Shown: positions 27,369-36,225 of the stretch, piece by piece
Layout of the letters: every line of letters starts with the position of its first letter
How positions within the stretch are numbered: position 1 is the stretch's first letter
Source of the DNA: Ignavibacteria bacterium
GTDB taxonomy: Bacteria; Bacteroidota; Ignavibacteria; Tepidaquicellales; Tepidaquicellaceae
Direction of reading: 5' to 3'
NCBI GenBank assembly: GCA_041649015.1
Contig: JBAZNU010000009.1
Location: forward strand, 1-64,000
DNA length: 64,000 nucleotides
Translations under genes and position numbers: made by a program
Notes under the pieces: model-generated
What the model saw: the letters and a program-made list of their open reading frames with translations, nothing else
What the model was told of the DNA's origin: nothing
The model's database searches: none

Positions 27369-27596
27369 TTAGAAGTCTTTATTTTCTTCGTCATAAAAGA
27401 AATCCTCATCAGTAGGATAATCGAGCCAGATTTCCTCTATGCTCTCATACGGTTCTTCAGTATCCTCAAGATCTATTAAATTATCAACAACTTCTTTTGG
27501 CGCACCTGTTCTGGTTGCGTAATCTATAAGCTCTGCTTTGTTTGCAGGCCATGGAGCATCGTCGAGATATGATGCTAACTCCAATGTCCAGACCAT
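27369..27596 (-). CDS. DUF2795-type small acidic protein
   Basis: A 75-residue protein with a strong ribosome-binding site (GGAGG) eight bases ahead of the ATG. The sequence LDDAPWPANKAELIDYA, then TRTGAPKEVVDNL and IEEIWLDYPTDEDFFY, is the highly conserved core of DUF2795-like proteins. The protein is very acidic and has no membrane segment. Function is unknown. It stands alone between the hprK and Omp85-like genes, on the same strand. Confidence 0.85.
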   Translation of the reverse strand: MVWTLELASYLDDAPWPANKAELIDYATRTGAPKEVVDNLIDLEDTEEPYESIEEIWLDYPTDEDFFYDEENKDF

Positions 27597-27636
27597 TAAA
27601 TAACCTCCAAGTTAATTTAGTATTTTTAAAATTTTC

Positions 27637-28680
27637 TTATTCAAAATCATGTTCAAAATATTCAGTGCTTCTTCCGTAACGTAAGCTGTCTTTGTTCCTT
27701 CCGTTTCTGGAATTGCTCTCTATCTTTTGGGCTAATTGTTTTTCAAATACCTTCGCGGCATCATAGCCGTAATGCTTGCAAAGATAGTTAAGTGCTATAA
27801 CTTCTGCAATGACAGTAATATTCTTACCCGGAAAAATGGGTAGATTTATTTTCTCAACATCAACTCCCAGTACGTTTATCATCTTGGAATCAAGACCTGT
27901 CCTGTCATAAGCCTTTTCGCTGTCCCAGTGCTCAAGCTCAACAATTACCTCAACTCTCTTTTGGTATCTTATTGCTCTTATGCCGAAAATTCTCTTTATA
28001 TCAATTATCCCCAGTCCCCTTATCTCCATAAAATGTTTTACAAGTGATGTCCCCGAACCCATCAGAACATTTTCGTATTTTTTGGATACTATCGTTATAT
28101 CGTCTGCTACAAGCCTGTGTCCTCTCTCTACTAAATCTAATGCAATTTCACTCTTTCCGATTCCCGACCATCCGCAAAATAATAATCCAACGCCATACAC
28201 ATCAACAAATGAAGAATGTATAGCTGCCTGAACTGAAAATTGATCATCCAGAAAATCACTTAACAGCGATACCAGCGTTGTCGAATGATGAGAAGTCACA
28301 AAAACTGGTACACGATTCTTGTCAGCATATTTAAGTATTTCTGCAGTGGGTTTGTTTCCGTGCGTAAATATAATACATGGAACACTAAACGAAAAATATT
28401 TCTTAAATACCTTAATCCTCTCCTGTTTGGTGAGTTTTGAAAGGTACCTGTTTTCGGTGTTGCCGAATATCTGTATTCTTGTAAACGAAAACAATTCTAC
28501 GTATCCCGCTAAGGCTAATCCCGGCCTGTGTAAATCTTTGTCCGTTATTAGCCTTTTGGTATCAATATCTGATTTAGTTGCTTTCTTAAGTTTAAATCTG
28601 TCTTTACATTGATTAAAGAAAAACTCAACAGTGATATTGTCTTTCTTAATATGTTTTATGTTCTTGAGGCTATCTATCAA
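27637..28680 (-). CDS. hprK: HPr kinase/phosphorylase
   Basis: A 347-residue cytosolic enzyme from a TTG start two bases after the hpf stop. The Walker A-type loop is GWSGIGKSEIALDL (family GxSGxGKS). The conserved upstream His lies in AAIHSSFVDVYGVG, a paired Asp in RLVADDITIV, and the HprK signature is MEIRGLGIIDI. In Firmicutes it phosphorylates HPr at Ser46 in response to fructose-1,6-bisphosphate. In this group an incomplete PTS is usual, and the target here cannot be told. Poorly conserved extras are a basic Asn/Arg-rich C terminus. It is coupled to hpf, which links carbon/energy state to ribosome hibernation. Confidence 0.92.
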   Translation of the reverse strand: MIDSLKNIKHIKKDNITVEFFFNQCKDRFKLKKATKSDIDTKRLITDKDLHRPGLALAGYVELFSFTRIQIFGNTENRYLSKLTKQERIKVFKKYFSFSVPCIIFTHGNKPTAEILKYADKNRVPVFVTSHHSTTLVSLLSDFLDDQFSVQAAIHSSFVDVYGVGLLFCGWSGIGKSEIALDLVERGHRLVADDITIVSKKYENVLMGSGTSLVKHFMEIRGLGIIDIKRIFGIRAIRYQKRVEVIVELEHWDSEKAYDRTGLDSKMINVLGVDVEKINLPIFPGKNITVIAEVIALNYLCKHYGYDAAKVFEKQLAQKIESNSRNGRNKDSLRYGRSTEYFEHDFE

Positions 28681-28682
28681 TA

Positions 28683-28997
28683 TTATATTTTTTTAGCTTT
28701 TTTGTCTCTTTTCTTTTTATCTTTTACTTTATATAATTGTGCTCCGATTTTCTCAATGGCTGCATCTATTGCTCGATCAAAGTCTCCCGATGATTCTTTC
28801 GTTGTTAATGTTTTTTCCTTCAACTTTAAAATGATTTCACAGTATTTTATGTCTGCAGGTGGTTTATCATATGATAAAATCACATCTGCGTAAATAATAT
28901 TTTCGTTGTATTTGTTTAATTCTTCAACCTTAGTTTTAATGTAATCTTGTGTTGATTCCTTAGCTTTGAAATGTCTGGCTGTGATTTGAATTTTCAT
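28683..28997 (-). CDS. hpf: Ribosome hibernation-promoting factor (short HPF/RaiA family)
   Basis: A 104-residue protein of the short HPF type. It has the beta-alpha-beta-beta-beta-alpha layout: MKIQITARHFKAKESTQDY, helix KTKVEELNKYNEN, strands ADVILSYD and CEIILKLKEKTL, helix FDRAIDAAIEKIGAQLYKVK, and a basic tail. It binds the decoding centre of the 30S subunit and stabilises dormant ribosomes. The gene leads the hpf-hprK unit. Confidence 0.92.
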   Translation of the reverse strand: MKIQITARHFKAKESTQDYIKTKVEELNKYNENIIYADVILSYDKPPADIKYCEIILKLKEKTLTTKESSGDFDRAIDAAIEKIGAQLYKVKDKKKRDKKAKKI

Positions 28998-29183
28998 ATC
29001 TGTAAAGTTTAAAGTTTATAAAATGTTAAAGAACGGTTTACTCTGCAATATGCAAAACTATATAAAATTATGCAATAAACAAAATATAAAGTTGCTTTTA
29101 TCCTATAAAATAGTTAAAATTGTATATTCCTTCTTGATTTTTTTATTATTATACTCGGTTTTCTTGAAATTGTTTTAAAATTA

Positions 29184-29669
29184 TTGAAATTTTCGCTAAA
29201 AATATACCTGGTTTTCCTTTCGGTTACTCTTTTATGGACTTGCAGTTTGGTTCTAATTCCTTATTTGGAGTCTTTGGGCGGGAAGTTGGCTGATATTTCT
29301 TTGTTTGGTTATTCATTCTTTTCATCAACTTGTCATCAGATTGAAGAAAGATCTTTCTTTCTTTTTGGATATCCTCTCCCGGTGTGCTCAAGATGTTCTT
29401 CTGTTTATTTTGCATTTTTGCTTTCTGTTGTATTCTATCCTTTTCTTAAGGGGATTGAAAATAAAAAACTCCCCTCAATCTGGATTTTATTGATTGTTTC
29501 TTTGTTTGTATTCCTGGATGCTATTTTAGATATTTCAGAAATAATTAAAAATACTTTTATTTCAAGATCCGTGACTGGTGCTTTAATAGGTTTTTTACTT
29601 CCGTTTTATCTGATTCCGGGCACGATAAATTTTGCTAACGAAATATACATAAAATTTTTTGACTCATAA
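29184..29669 (+). CDS. DUF2085 membrane protein
   Basis: A 161-residue protein with four membrane helices, from a TTG start. The diagnostic DUF2085 pattern is present: STCHQIEERSFFLFG (C50, H51, Q52) and PVCSRCSSVYF (C68, C71), with the conserved Cys/His grouped at one membrane face. This suggests metal or thiol chemistry. Function is unknown. The next gene begins one base after its stop, so they form an operon. Confidence 0.85.
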   Translation: MKFSLKIYLVFLSVTLLWTCSLVLIPYLESLGGKLADISLFGYSFFSSTCHQIEERSFFLFGYPLPVCSRCSSVYFAFLLSVVFYPFLKGIENKKLPSIWILLIVSLFVFLDAILDISEIIKNTFISRSVTGALIGFLLPFYLIPGTINFANEIYIKFFDS

Positions 29670-29670
29670 T

Positions 29671-30192
29671 ATGAATGAACAAGATGGCTTAAATCGCTTG
29701 AAACCTGTGCTGATTAGTTTTTTAGTGATGTCATTGTTATCTATCGCTCCATTATTAAATTTCATTAACCTGCTTTTCTGTGCCGGTATTATGATGGGTG
29801 GTGTAGCTGGTGTCTTGTCATTAAAAAAACAATTTCAGCAGCCTGATTCTGCTATCGTTTATAAAGATGCTGTCTTGATTGGTGTCTTCAGTGGTATTAT
29901 GTCCGCTGTTTTTGTTAGCGGATTCAATATTATAACGATGATGTATTCGGATGTTAATCCTATCTCAGAATCGCTTAAATTTTTTGGTGACTTAGTTAAA
30001 GACCTTCCTCCCGAAGCAAACAATCAGATTAGTATTCTTGCTGACGAATTCAATAAATATGGTTATTCTCCAACTCTTGCTGTATTCACGTTTATTTCTA
30101 ACCTTATTATATACCCTTTGTTCGGTGCTATTGGTGCTTTAATTACTGCAACAATAGTAAATAATAAAAATAAAAATACCGCAAAGTTATAA
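29671..30192 (+). CDS. Four-helix membrane protein of unknown function
   Basis: I choose the ATG at 29671, just after the previous stop, over an in-frame TTG at 29659. The 173-residue product has four hydrophobic segments (PVLISFLVMSLLSIAPLL, FINLLFCAGIMMGGVAGVL, AVLIGVFSGIMSAVFVSG and SNLIIYPLFGAIGALITAT). Between the third and fourth is a polar amphipathic loop (KFFGDLVKDLPPEANNQ). It resembles DUF4199-like small membrane proteins in layout only. Co-transcribed with the DUF2085 gene. Confidence 0.65.
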   Translation: MNEQDGLNRLKPVLISFLVMSLLSIAPLLNFINLLFCAGIMMGGVAGVLSLKKQFQQPDSAIVYKDAVLIGVFSGIMSAVFVSGFNIITMMYSDVNPISESLKFFGDLVKDLPPEANNQISILADEFNKYGYSPTLAVFTFISNLIIYPLFGAIGALITATIVNNKNKNTAKL

Positions 30193-30248
30193 TGGAAATA
30201 TATTTCAATTATTTTCAAACAATGTTAAATTATTAATAAAACTATTGC

Positions 30249-31337
30249 ATGCAAGAATATTCTGGAGTACTACATATTCATTCAACATATTCGGACGGTA
30301 CGGGTTCACCCGATCATATTGCTCAGGCTGCTAACGAAACAGGACTGGATTTCCTTATTCTTACCGACCATAATACTATTCAGGCAAAAACCGATGGCTA
30401 TGAAAAGTTTTACAACAATACTTTGTTTATAGTTGGTTATGAATTAAATGATGTATATAATAAAAATCACTATCTTGTTTTTGGTCTTGATGAACTTGTT
30501 GGAACTTATAAAGTGATTGAGAATAATGAACTTGGTTGTAAATTAAGTGCTTCTGAATATGTTAGCGAAATCCGGAATAAAGGTGGAGTGGGTTTTATTG
30601 CTCATCCTTTTGAAAAAAGGAGCAGCTTTCCCGAACATCCCCCATATCCATGGACAGAATGGAATACTGAGGATTTTGACGGTATCGAGATTTGGAATCA
30701 CATGAGTGAGTGGGTTGAAGGTTTGAATGAAGTTAACAGAATTAATCGTTTTATTCATCCTTTAAGGTCTGTTATTGAGCCGTGTAAAATGGCCGTAAAA
30801 AAATGGGATGAACTGAATCTTAAAAGGAATACTCCAGCTGTCGGAAGTGTTGATGCTCATGCTCATAAAATGAACCTTATGGGATTTTATAACGTTGAGG
30901 TCTTTCCATATAAGGTTTTGTTTAAATCCATTCGTACTCATGTATTGATTGACCAAAAAATTGTTTTTGGAGATAATAACAATTTTAATACATATAAGAA
31001 CAGCATAATTGGTGCTCTTAAAAAGGGACGCTCATTCATCGCAAATTATTATAACGGCGATGCAAAGGGTTTTAGGTTCTTTGCTGAATTCGATGGCGTT
31101 AATTATCAGATGGGAGACGATATTATATTAAATAACGGTAAAAAAAGTGTTGTTCTGAACTTCCTGCTTCCAGGAGAAGCTATTGTTAAAGTTATGCGAA
31201 ACGGTGAATGTATTCATGAGTCAAAAGGATTTGGAGGTATTTGGGATGTTAATAATGAAGGTTGTTATCGGATTGAATGCTGGAAAGAGGGAAGAGCATG
31301 GATATTTTCTAATCATATAAGAATTTTAAAAAACTGA
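30249..31337 (+). CDS. PHP-domain metal-dependent phosphoesterase family protein
   Basis: A 362-residue cytosolic protein. PHP motifs are complete: LHIHSTYSDGTG (H9, H11, D16), FLILTDHNT (D40, H41), VGFIAHPFEK (His near 118) and GSVDAHAHKM (Asp and His near 201). This is a trinuclear metal centre of the type seen in histidinol phosphatase and polymerase PHP domains. The C-terminal 100 residues form a beta-rich extension. The substrate is unknown. It sits 57 bases after a membrane-protein gene and 7 bases before purF. A second, membrane-anchored PHP protein lies at 22943. Confidence 0.85.
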   Translation: MQEYSGVLHIHSTYSDGTGSPDHIAQAANETGLDFLILTDHNTIQAKTDGYEKFYNNTLFIVGYELNDVYNKNHYLVFGLDELVGTYKVIENNELGCKLSASEYVSEIRNKGGVGFIAHPFEKRSSFPEHPPYPWTEWNTEDFDGIEIWNHMSEWVEGLNEVNRINRFIHPLRSVIEPCKMAVKKWDELNLKRNTPAVGSVDAHAHKMNLMGFYNVEVFPYKVLFKSIRTHVLIDQKIVFGDNNNFNTYKNSIIGALKKGRSFIANYYNGDAKGFRFFAEFDGVNYQMGDDIILNNGKKSVVLNFLLPGEAIVKVMRNGECIHESKGFGGIWDVNNEGCYRIECWKEGRAWIFSNHIRILKN

Positions 31338-31344
31338 TATTTAA

Positions 31345-32874
31345 TTGAAAGAATTCATACTACCCGAAGATATCTATTTATCGGATGATAAATCCGTCAG
31401 GGCAAATTGTGGTGTCTTTGGAATCTTTAATCATCCAAAATCTGCAATTATGACTTATTATGGACTCCATGCCTTGCAGCATCGAGGACAAGAATCTGCA
31501 GGAATTGTTGCTTCAGAATTTATTTCCGATAAAAATAAATACAGGTTCAATGTTCATAAAGGTCACGGATTGGTTTTATCAATATTTGATGAAGATACAC
31601 TGGTGAATAATCTTAAAGGGACCTCAGCTATCGGTCATAATAGATATTCTACTACAGGTTCTTCTCATAAACGGAATAACATTCAACCCTTTAAAGTTAA
31701 TTATAAAGACGGAAATCTTGCACTTGCCCACAATGGTAACCTTACCAATGCAAATTTTCTCAGAAAAATGCTTCAGGATGATGGTACCATTTTTCAGACA
31801 TCAACTGATACAGAAATTATGCTTCATCTTCTTGCTCGTAGTAAAGAAGATGATTTTATTCATCAATTACTAGATGTTTTTAGGCAGGTTAGAGGTTCTT
31901 ATTCTGTCGTTATTCTGACTGACGATAAATTAATTGCTGCTCGGGATCCTTATGGGGTTCGTCCCTTTGTAATGGGTAAGCTTGATGATAGTTACATATT
32001 TGCATCAGAGACTACCTCACTTGATATACTTAACGCTGAATATATTAGAGATGTCGAACCGGGTGAAATAATTGTCATCGATAATGAAGTCATTAAAACT
32101 GGTAATGTAAAATCATTCTATATTGAAAAGGTTTCAAAATATAAGCATTGCATCTTTGAATATATCTATTTCAGCCGTCCCGATAGTCAGATATTCGAGG
32201 AGAAAGTAGATAAGGTCAGAAGGAAAATTGGTGCTGCTCTTGCAATAGAAAACCCGCCTCCGGATAAAGACAATCCCGCTGACGATAAAGAAAAAAAGGT
32301 TATTATTATTAATGTTCCTGACTCTTCCAATACAGCAACGCTTGGCTACTTCAATGAATGTGTAAAGAAGACTAAAAATATTAAGCACGAAATAGGTCTG
32401 ATAAGAAGTCACTACGTTGGTAGGACATTCATTGAACCCGGACAGGATCATAGGCAGATGAAAGTTAAAACCAAATTTAATGTTGTTAAAGGTGTTCTCG
32501 CTAACAGAAAAGTTGTAATCGTTGATGATTCCATCGTTAGAGGTACTACTCTAAAACTCCTTGTCGATTTAATAAAACAAGCAAAACCAAAAGAAATTCA
32601 TCTGCGAATAACTTCGCCACCTATTGTTTCTCCATGCTATTATGGTATGGATTTCCCGTCAAAAGAGGAACTGATAGCAAATCAGTTTAATTGCGATATT
32701 GAATCAATTCGAAAATCACTTGGTGTTGAATCTCTGAACTACTTATCCGTTGAGAGTTTGCTGGAATCTGTTCCTAAAACGACGGATAAAACAGACTATT
32801 GTACTGCATGTTTCACTAAAAATTATCCAATTCCTATTGAAATTGAAACCGAGAAAACAAAATTTGACGAATAA
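31345..32874 (+). CDS. purF: Amidophosphoribosyltransferase
   Basis: A 509-residue enzyme from a TTG start that commits PRPP and glutamine to purine synthesis. The glutaminase nucleophile C22 lies in ANCGVFGIFNH after a 21-residue propeptide-like leader. The core motifs ALQHRGQESAGI, GHNRYSTTG and AHNGNLTN follow. The PRPP-binding loop is VVIVDDSIVRGTT (390-402). Four cysteines at the positions used by the Bacillus-type 4Fe-4S cluster are present (C269, C431, C486, C489). Residues about 303-318 form a charged insert (PPPDKDNPADDKEKK). Neighbours are the PHP gene 7 bases upstream and the Xaa-Pro peptidase 15 bases downstream. Confidence 0.96.
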   Translation: MKEFILPEDIYLSDDKSVRANCGVFGIFNHPKSAIMTYYGLHALQHRGQESAGIVASEFISDKNKYRFNVHKGHGLVLSIFDEDTLVNNLKGTSAIGHNRYSTTGSSHKRNNIQPFKVNYKDGNLALAHNGNLTNANFLRKMLQDDGTIFQTSTDTEIMLHLLARSKEDDFIHQLLDVFRQVRGSYSVVILTDDKLIAARDPYGVRPFVMGKLDDSYIFASETTSLDILNAEYIRDVEPGEIIVIDNEVIKTGNVKSFYIEKVSKYKHCIFEYIYFSRPDSQIFEEKVDKVRRKIGAALAIENPPPDKDNPADDKEKKVIIINVPDSSNTATLGYFNECVKKTKNIKHEIGLIRSHYVGRTFIEPGQDHRQMKVKTKFNVVKGVLANRKVVIVDDSIVRGTTLKLLVDLIKQAKPKEIHLRITSPPIVSPCYYGMDFPSKEELIANQFNCDIESIRKSLGVESLNYLSVESLLESVPKTTDKTDYCTACFTKNYPIPIEIETEKTKFDE

Positions 32875-32889
32875 AACAAATAAAATATT

Positions 32890-34224
32890 ATGGAATTAGC
32901 ACAAAAATTGTTTCACAAATCCCGTAGAGAAAAACTCAATAATATCCTTGATGAAAATTCATTGGTTATCGTTTTGAGTGCAATTAATGTTCAGCGTTCT
33001 TTTGACGACAGCTATAAATTTAAGCAGAATAAAAACTTCTATTACCTCACTGGTTTTAATGAACCGAATTCAGCTTTGTTTCTCGCTCCCGGTGGTATGG
33101 AGCTGTTCGATGAGAAATCGAGGAAGAAAGTGAAAACTAAAGAAATCTTGTTCGTTCAAAAGAAAGACCCTTTGAAGGAAACGTGGATTGGTAAAAGACT
33201 TGGTTTTGAAAACGTTACTAAGGAAATCGGTATTAATACAGGTCTTGTTAATTCAAAACTTGGTGATGTTCTCGCAGATTTAATCTCAAGAGATAAGTAC
33301 AATAAAATTTATTTAAGTCTCTTTGATATGGGCTTCATACGTGGTGAAATAAAGGAACAGCTTAAAAGTTTTATATCTTCTTTCATTACTCTGTCTTCGA
33401 ATGTTCAAATATTGGATTATAATTTACTTCTCGGGAAAATGCGTAATATCAAAAATGACTTTGAAATTGAACAGGTTAGATATGCTTCAACAGTTACTGC
33501 TGCAGGGTTTTACAACACTATTCAGTCAATCAAACCTGGTATGTATGAGTATCAGGTGCAGACACTGCTTGAGTATAATTATAAGCAGCTCGGTTGTCAG
33601 GATGTCGCTTTTGAAACGATAGTTGCAGGTGGTAATAATTCATGTATCCTTCATTATAACACCAACAGAAATAAATTGAAAAGCGGAGAACTTGTATTGA
33701 TAGACTCTGGTGCAGAGTTTAATTATTACAACGGCGACCTCACAAGAACAGTTCCTGTAAATGGTAAATTCACAAAAGAACAAAGGCAAATTTATCAGAT
33801 TGTTCTCGATGCTCAGTATGCTGTCATTAAGAAAATAAAACCCGGTGTCAAACTCACTGATTTAAAAAAGTATTCAGTAGAACAGCTTAAGAAAGGAATG
33901 CAAAAACTCGGACTACTTAAAAAAGGTTTTGACATTACAAAATATACTCTCCACGGTGTTGGACATCATATAGGGCTCGATACACATGATGCAGTCGCAA
34001 ACAAAAAGATAGGAAATAACGATTTTGATAAATTGTTTGTCGGAAGTATAATTACCGTTGAACCCGGTATTTACTTCCCTGAAGATGCTAAAGAGATTCC
34101 TGCAAAGTACAGAAAAATTGGTGTACGTATTGAAGATGACGTGCTCGTAACAAAAAATGGTTGTGAAGTCCTGTCTGATTCGCTGCCAAAAGAAATTGAG
34201 GATATTGAATATTTGATGTGTTAA
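32890..34224 (+). CDS. pepP: Xaa-Pro aminopeptidase (M24B, PepP-like)
   Basis: A 444-residue pita-bread metallopeptidase that removes N-terminal residues before proline. The N-terminal creatinase-like domain has FYYLTGFNEPNSALFLAPGG. The metal ligands of the catalytic domain are D272 and D283 (IDSGAEFNYYNGDLTRTV), His in LHGVGHHIGLDTHD, Glu in TVEPGIYFP and Glu in GVRIEDDVLVT. Length fits PepP. It is the last gene of the purF unit and is followed by a strong hairpin. Confidence 0.94.
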   Translation: MELAQKLFHKSRREKLNNILDENSLVIVLSAINVQRSFDDSYKFKQNKNFYYLTGFNEPNSALFLAPGGMELFDEKSRKKVKTKEILFVQKKDPLKETWIGKRLGFENVTKEIGINTGLVNSKLGDVLADLISRDKYNKIYLSLFDMGFIRGEIKEQLKSFISSFITLSSNVQILDYNLLLGKMRNIKNDFEIEQVRYASTVTAAGFYNTIQSIKPGMYEYQVQTLLEYNYKQLGCQDVAFETIVAGGNNSCILHYNTNRNKLKSGELVLIDSGAEFNYYNGDLTRTVPVNGKFTKEQRQIYQIVLDAQYAVIKKIKPGVKLTDLKKYSVEQLKKGMQKLGLLKKGFDITKYTLHGVGHHIGLDTHDAVANKKIGNNDFDKLFVGSIITVEPGIYFPEDAKEIPAKYRKIGVRIEDDVLVTKNGCEVLSDSLPKEIEDIEYLMC

Positions 34225-34249
34225 TCAAATTTTAATTTATATCTGATAA

Positions 34250-34283
34250 TCAAAAGCCCGTGAGTACCGCGGGCTTTTGATTT
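34250..34283. terminator. Bidirectional terminator between pepP and the ammonia-lyase gene
   Basis: A perfect 11-bp stem TCAAAAGCCCG/CGGGCTTTTGA (34250-34260 with 34270-34280) is flanked by A and T runs suitable for both directions. It lies between convergent stops at 34224 and 34308. Confidence 0.88.
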
Positions 34284-34307
34284 AGCTATGTAAATATTAA
34301 TCCTCTA

Positions 34308-35834
34308 TTAATAAGTTTTCAGTTCACCAATCTCTGTCTCAACTGCTTTCAATATATCATGACTCTTCACACAAACCATCATATTGTTATGGTCTTTAAA
34401 AAGCGGCCTGTCAATATCAAGATGTTCAACTACTTTCCTCACTGCCCTATGCGCTGCCTTCGTTCCTTTTCCTACACTGTAATCTCTGAAATCAATGGCT
34501 TGTGCTGCCGCAATATATTCTATCCCGAGTATTCCCCATGCATTTTCAATTATCTGCCTGTTCTTTAAAGCTGTATTCATACCCATACTCACAAAATCTT
34601 CTTGATCAGCAGCAGCAGGAATCGATTGTATTGAAGCAGGCATAGATAGTATTCTCTGCTCAACAATTAGCATGTCAGCCGTGTACTGGCTCAGCATATG
34701 TCCTGAAAACATTCCGGCACCTTTTGTCAAAAATGCCGGCAGACCAACACTTAATGCCGGATGCAGCAATCTGTTTAATCTTCTCTCTGAAAGTACACAT
34801 ACCATTGTAAGCGATGCACCAAGCATATCAAGTGGTACGCTTATCGGTGAACCTTGAAAATTCGCGCCGGTTAATACCACTTCATCATCCGGTATGAAAA
34901 TCGGATTGTCGCCTATCCCGTTCAGTTCTATCTCTACCTGCTCGCGAGTCCATCTCAGTTGGTCTCTTGCAGCACCAATCACCTGCGGAGTCGAACGCAT
35001 CGAATATGCATCCTGTACTTTTACCTTTACCTTGCCAAGTAAATCCGAACCCTCAATCATCTTTTTTATATTTTCAGCTGAAGTTATTGCACCCCTGAAT
35101 CCTCTTAACTGATGTAATCTTGCATCGTAAGGTTTAAGGTTTGCCATAAGTGCCTCTAACGACATAGTTGCAGCTATCTCAGCTTGCTTTAAAAGTCTTT
35201 CAATTTCGTAAACCTGCAGGCACCCCATTGCATTCATAACATTACTGCCGTTTATTGCCGATAGACCGTCACGTGCCTGTAATCCGGGTACGGGTATTCC
35301 CGCTTTCTTTAACGCTTTAATCGTTGGCATTCTCTTTCCTTCATAAAAAGATTCGCCCTCTCCCATCAAAGAAAGTGCGATCTGGCTCATCGGGGATAAG
35401 TCTCCGCATGCTCCTACGCTGCCTTTCGTGCATACAACCGGTGTTACTCCTTTATTCAGCATTTCAACGTATGTCTGTGTTATCTCCGGTCTACATCCGG
35501 AAAGACCGTTTGCATGTACATTAATCCTGGCAAGCATCGCGCCTCTTACAATCTCAATTGGAAATGGTTCTCCTATACCTGCCGCATGATTGTAGATTAA
35601 ATACTTCTGAAACTCTTTTATTTCATTCTCATTCAGTACAACGTTTACAAGTTCTCCTATTCCTGTATTTACACCGTACATGATTTCTTTGGCTTCTATT
35701 CTCTTCTCAAGAAATGCTCTGCACTTTTTAATTCTTTCAATGGCATCAGGATGAAGTTCAACTTTATCGTTCTTTACTGCTACGTTGTAGACGTCTTCTA
35801 TCTTTAGATTCTTTCCTGTTACTGTTACTGGCAT
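34308..35834 (-). CDS. hutH: MIO-type aromatic amino acid/histidine ammonia-lyase with Ala-Cys-Gly triad
   Basis: A 508-residue enzyme of the histidine/phenylalanine ammonia-lyase family. The fold markers YGVNTGIGEL (Y53), NHAAGIGEP (H83), QDAYSMRSTPQV and DQEDFVSMG are all present. The retained Glu in QED is histidine-lyase-like. The MIO cofactor normally forms from Ala-Ser-Gly; here the triad is A142-C143-G144 (GSVGACGDLSP), confirmed at DNA level as GCA TGC GGA. Studies of a Pseudomonas enzyme reported that a Ser143Cys variant still matures to active enzyme, so activity is plausible. Substrate is uncertain: residue 82 is Asn, not the usual Ser, and no hutU/hutI genes are nearby. A good ribosome-binding site (AGAGG) precedes the ATG. 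Confidence 0.85.
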   Translation of the reverse strand: MPVTVTGKNLKIEDVYNVAVKNDKVELHPDAIERIKKCRAFLEKRIEAKEIMYGVNTGIGELVNVVLNENEIKEFQKYLIYNHAAGIGEPFPIEIVRGAMLARINVHANGLSGCRPEITQTYVEMLNKGVTPVVCTKGSVGACGDLSPMSQIALSLMGEGESFYEGKRMPTIKALKKAGIPVPGLQARDGLSAINGSNVMNAMGCLQVYEIERLLKQAEIAATMSLEALMANLKPYDARLHQLRGFRGAITSAENIKKMIEGSDLLGKVKVKVQDAYSMRSTPQVIGAARDQLRWTREQVEIELNGIGDNPIFIPDDEVVLTGANFQGSPISVPLDMLGASLTMVCVLSERRLNRLLHPALSVGLPAFLTKGAGMFSGHMLSQYTADMLIVEQRILSMPASIQSIPAAADQEDFVSMGMNTALKNRQIIENAWGILGIEYIAAAQAIDFRDYSVGKGTKAAHRAVRKVVEHLDIDRPLFKDHNNMMVCVKSHDILKAVETEIGELKTY

Positions 35835-36225
35835 GACATTATTCCTCTTTTGTATTTTGATTTATACAAATATAGTATTATTAAGATACCTTAAAAATTC
35901 AATTTCTTAACTCTTGTATTAAAAATGTTCTAATTCTTATTTGTCGTGTATTAAATAATTCTTATTGCCAATAATGAATTATTCCTTTTAGAATAAACAT
36001 CTCAAGTCTTACATTTAAAGGTTTTTTCTTAACTCATGTATCTGAAAATTTTCTCTTTTATTTTCCTTAAATAAACAATATCTTATCTTAAATTCATACG
36101 TAATTGGGTCATGAGGACAGTATTTCTTAATATTTTATTTTGAGATCTGATATTCGGTACGTTTCATCAAACGGTATTTAGCCCATTTATTTTTTAAATG
36201 AATTAAAATTATTCAACCTATTAAT
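35835..36225. other. AT-rich divergent intergenic region
   Basis: About 390 bases between the ammonia-lyase (minus) and the hybrid kinase (plus). It holds an imperfect AT-rich hairpin (35954-35961 pairing with 35976-35983) and two copies of TTCTTAACTC(T/A)TGTAT near 35905 and 36026. No gene or RNA is recognised. Promoters for both genes should be here. Confidence 0.4.

Noticed and set aside
21054..36140. Shared 12-mer AACAATATCTTA and a GGGTCA-like stretch in the gaps at about 21.06-21.2 kb and 36.07-36.13 kb
   Set aside because: Alignment beyond the 12-mer is weak and needs gaps. In AT-rich DNA this can be chance, so no repeat family or riboswitch is called.
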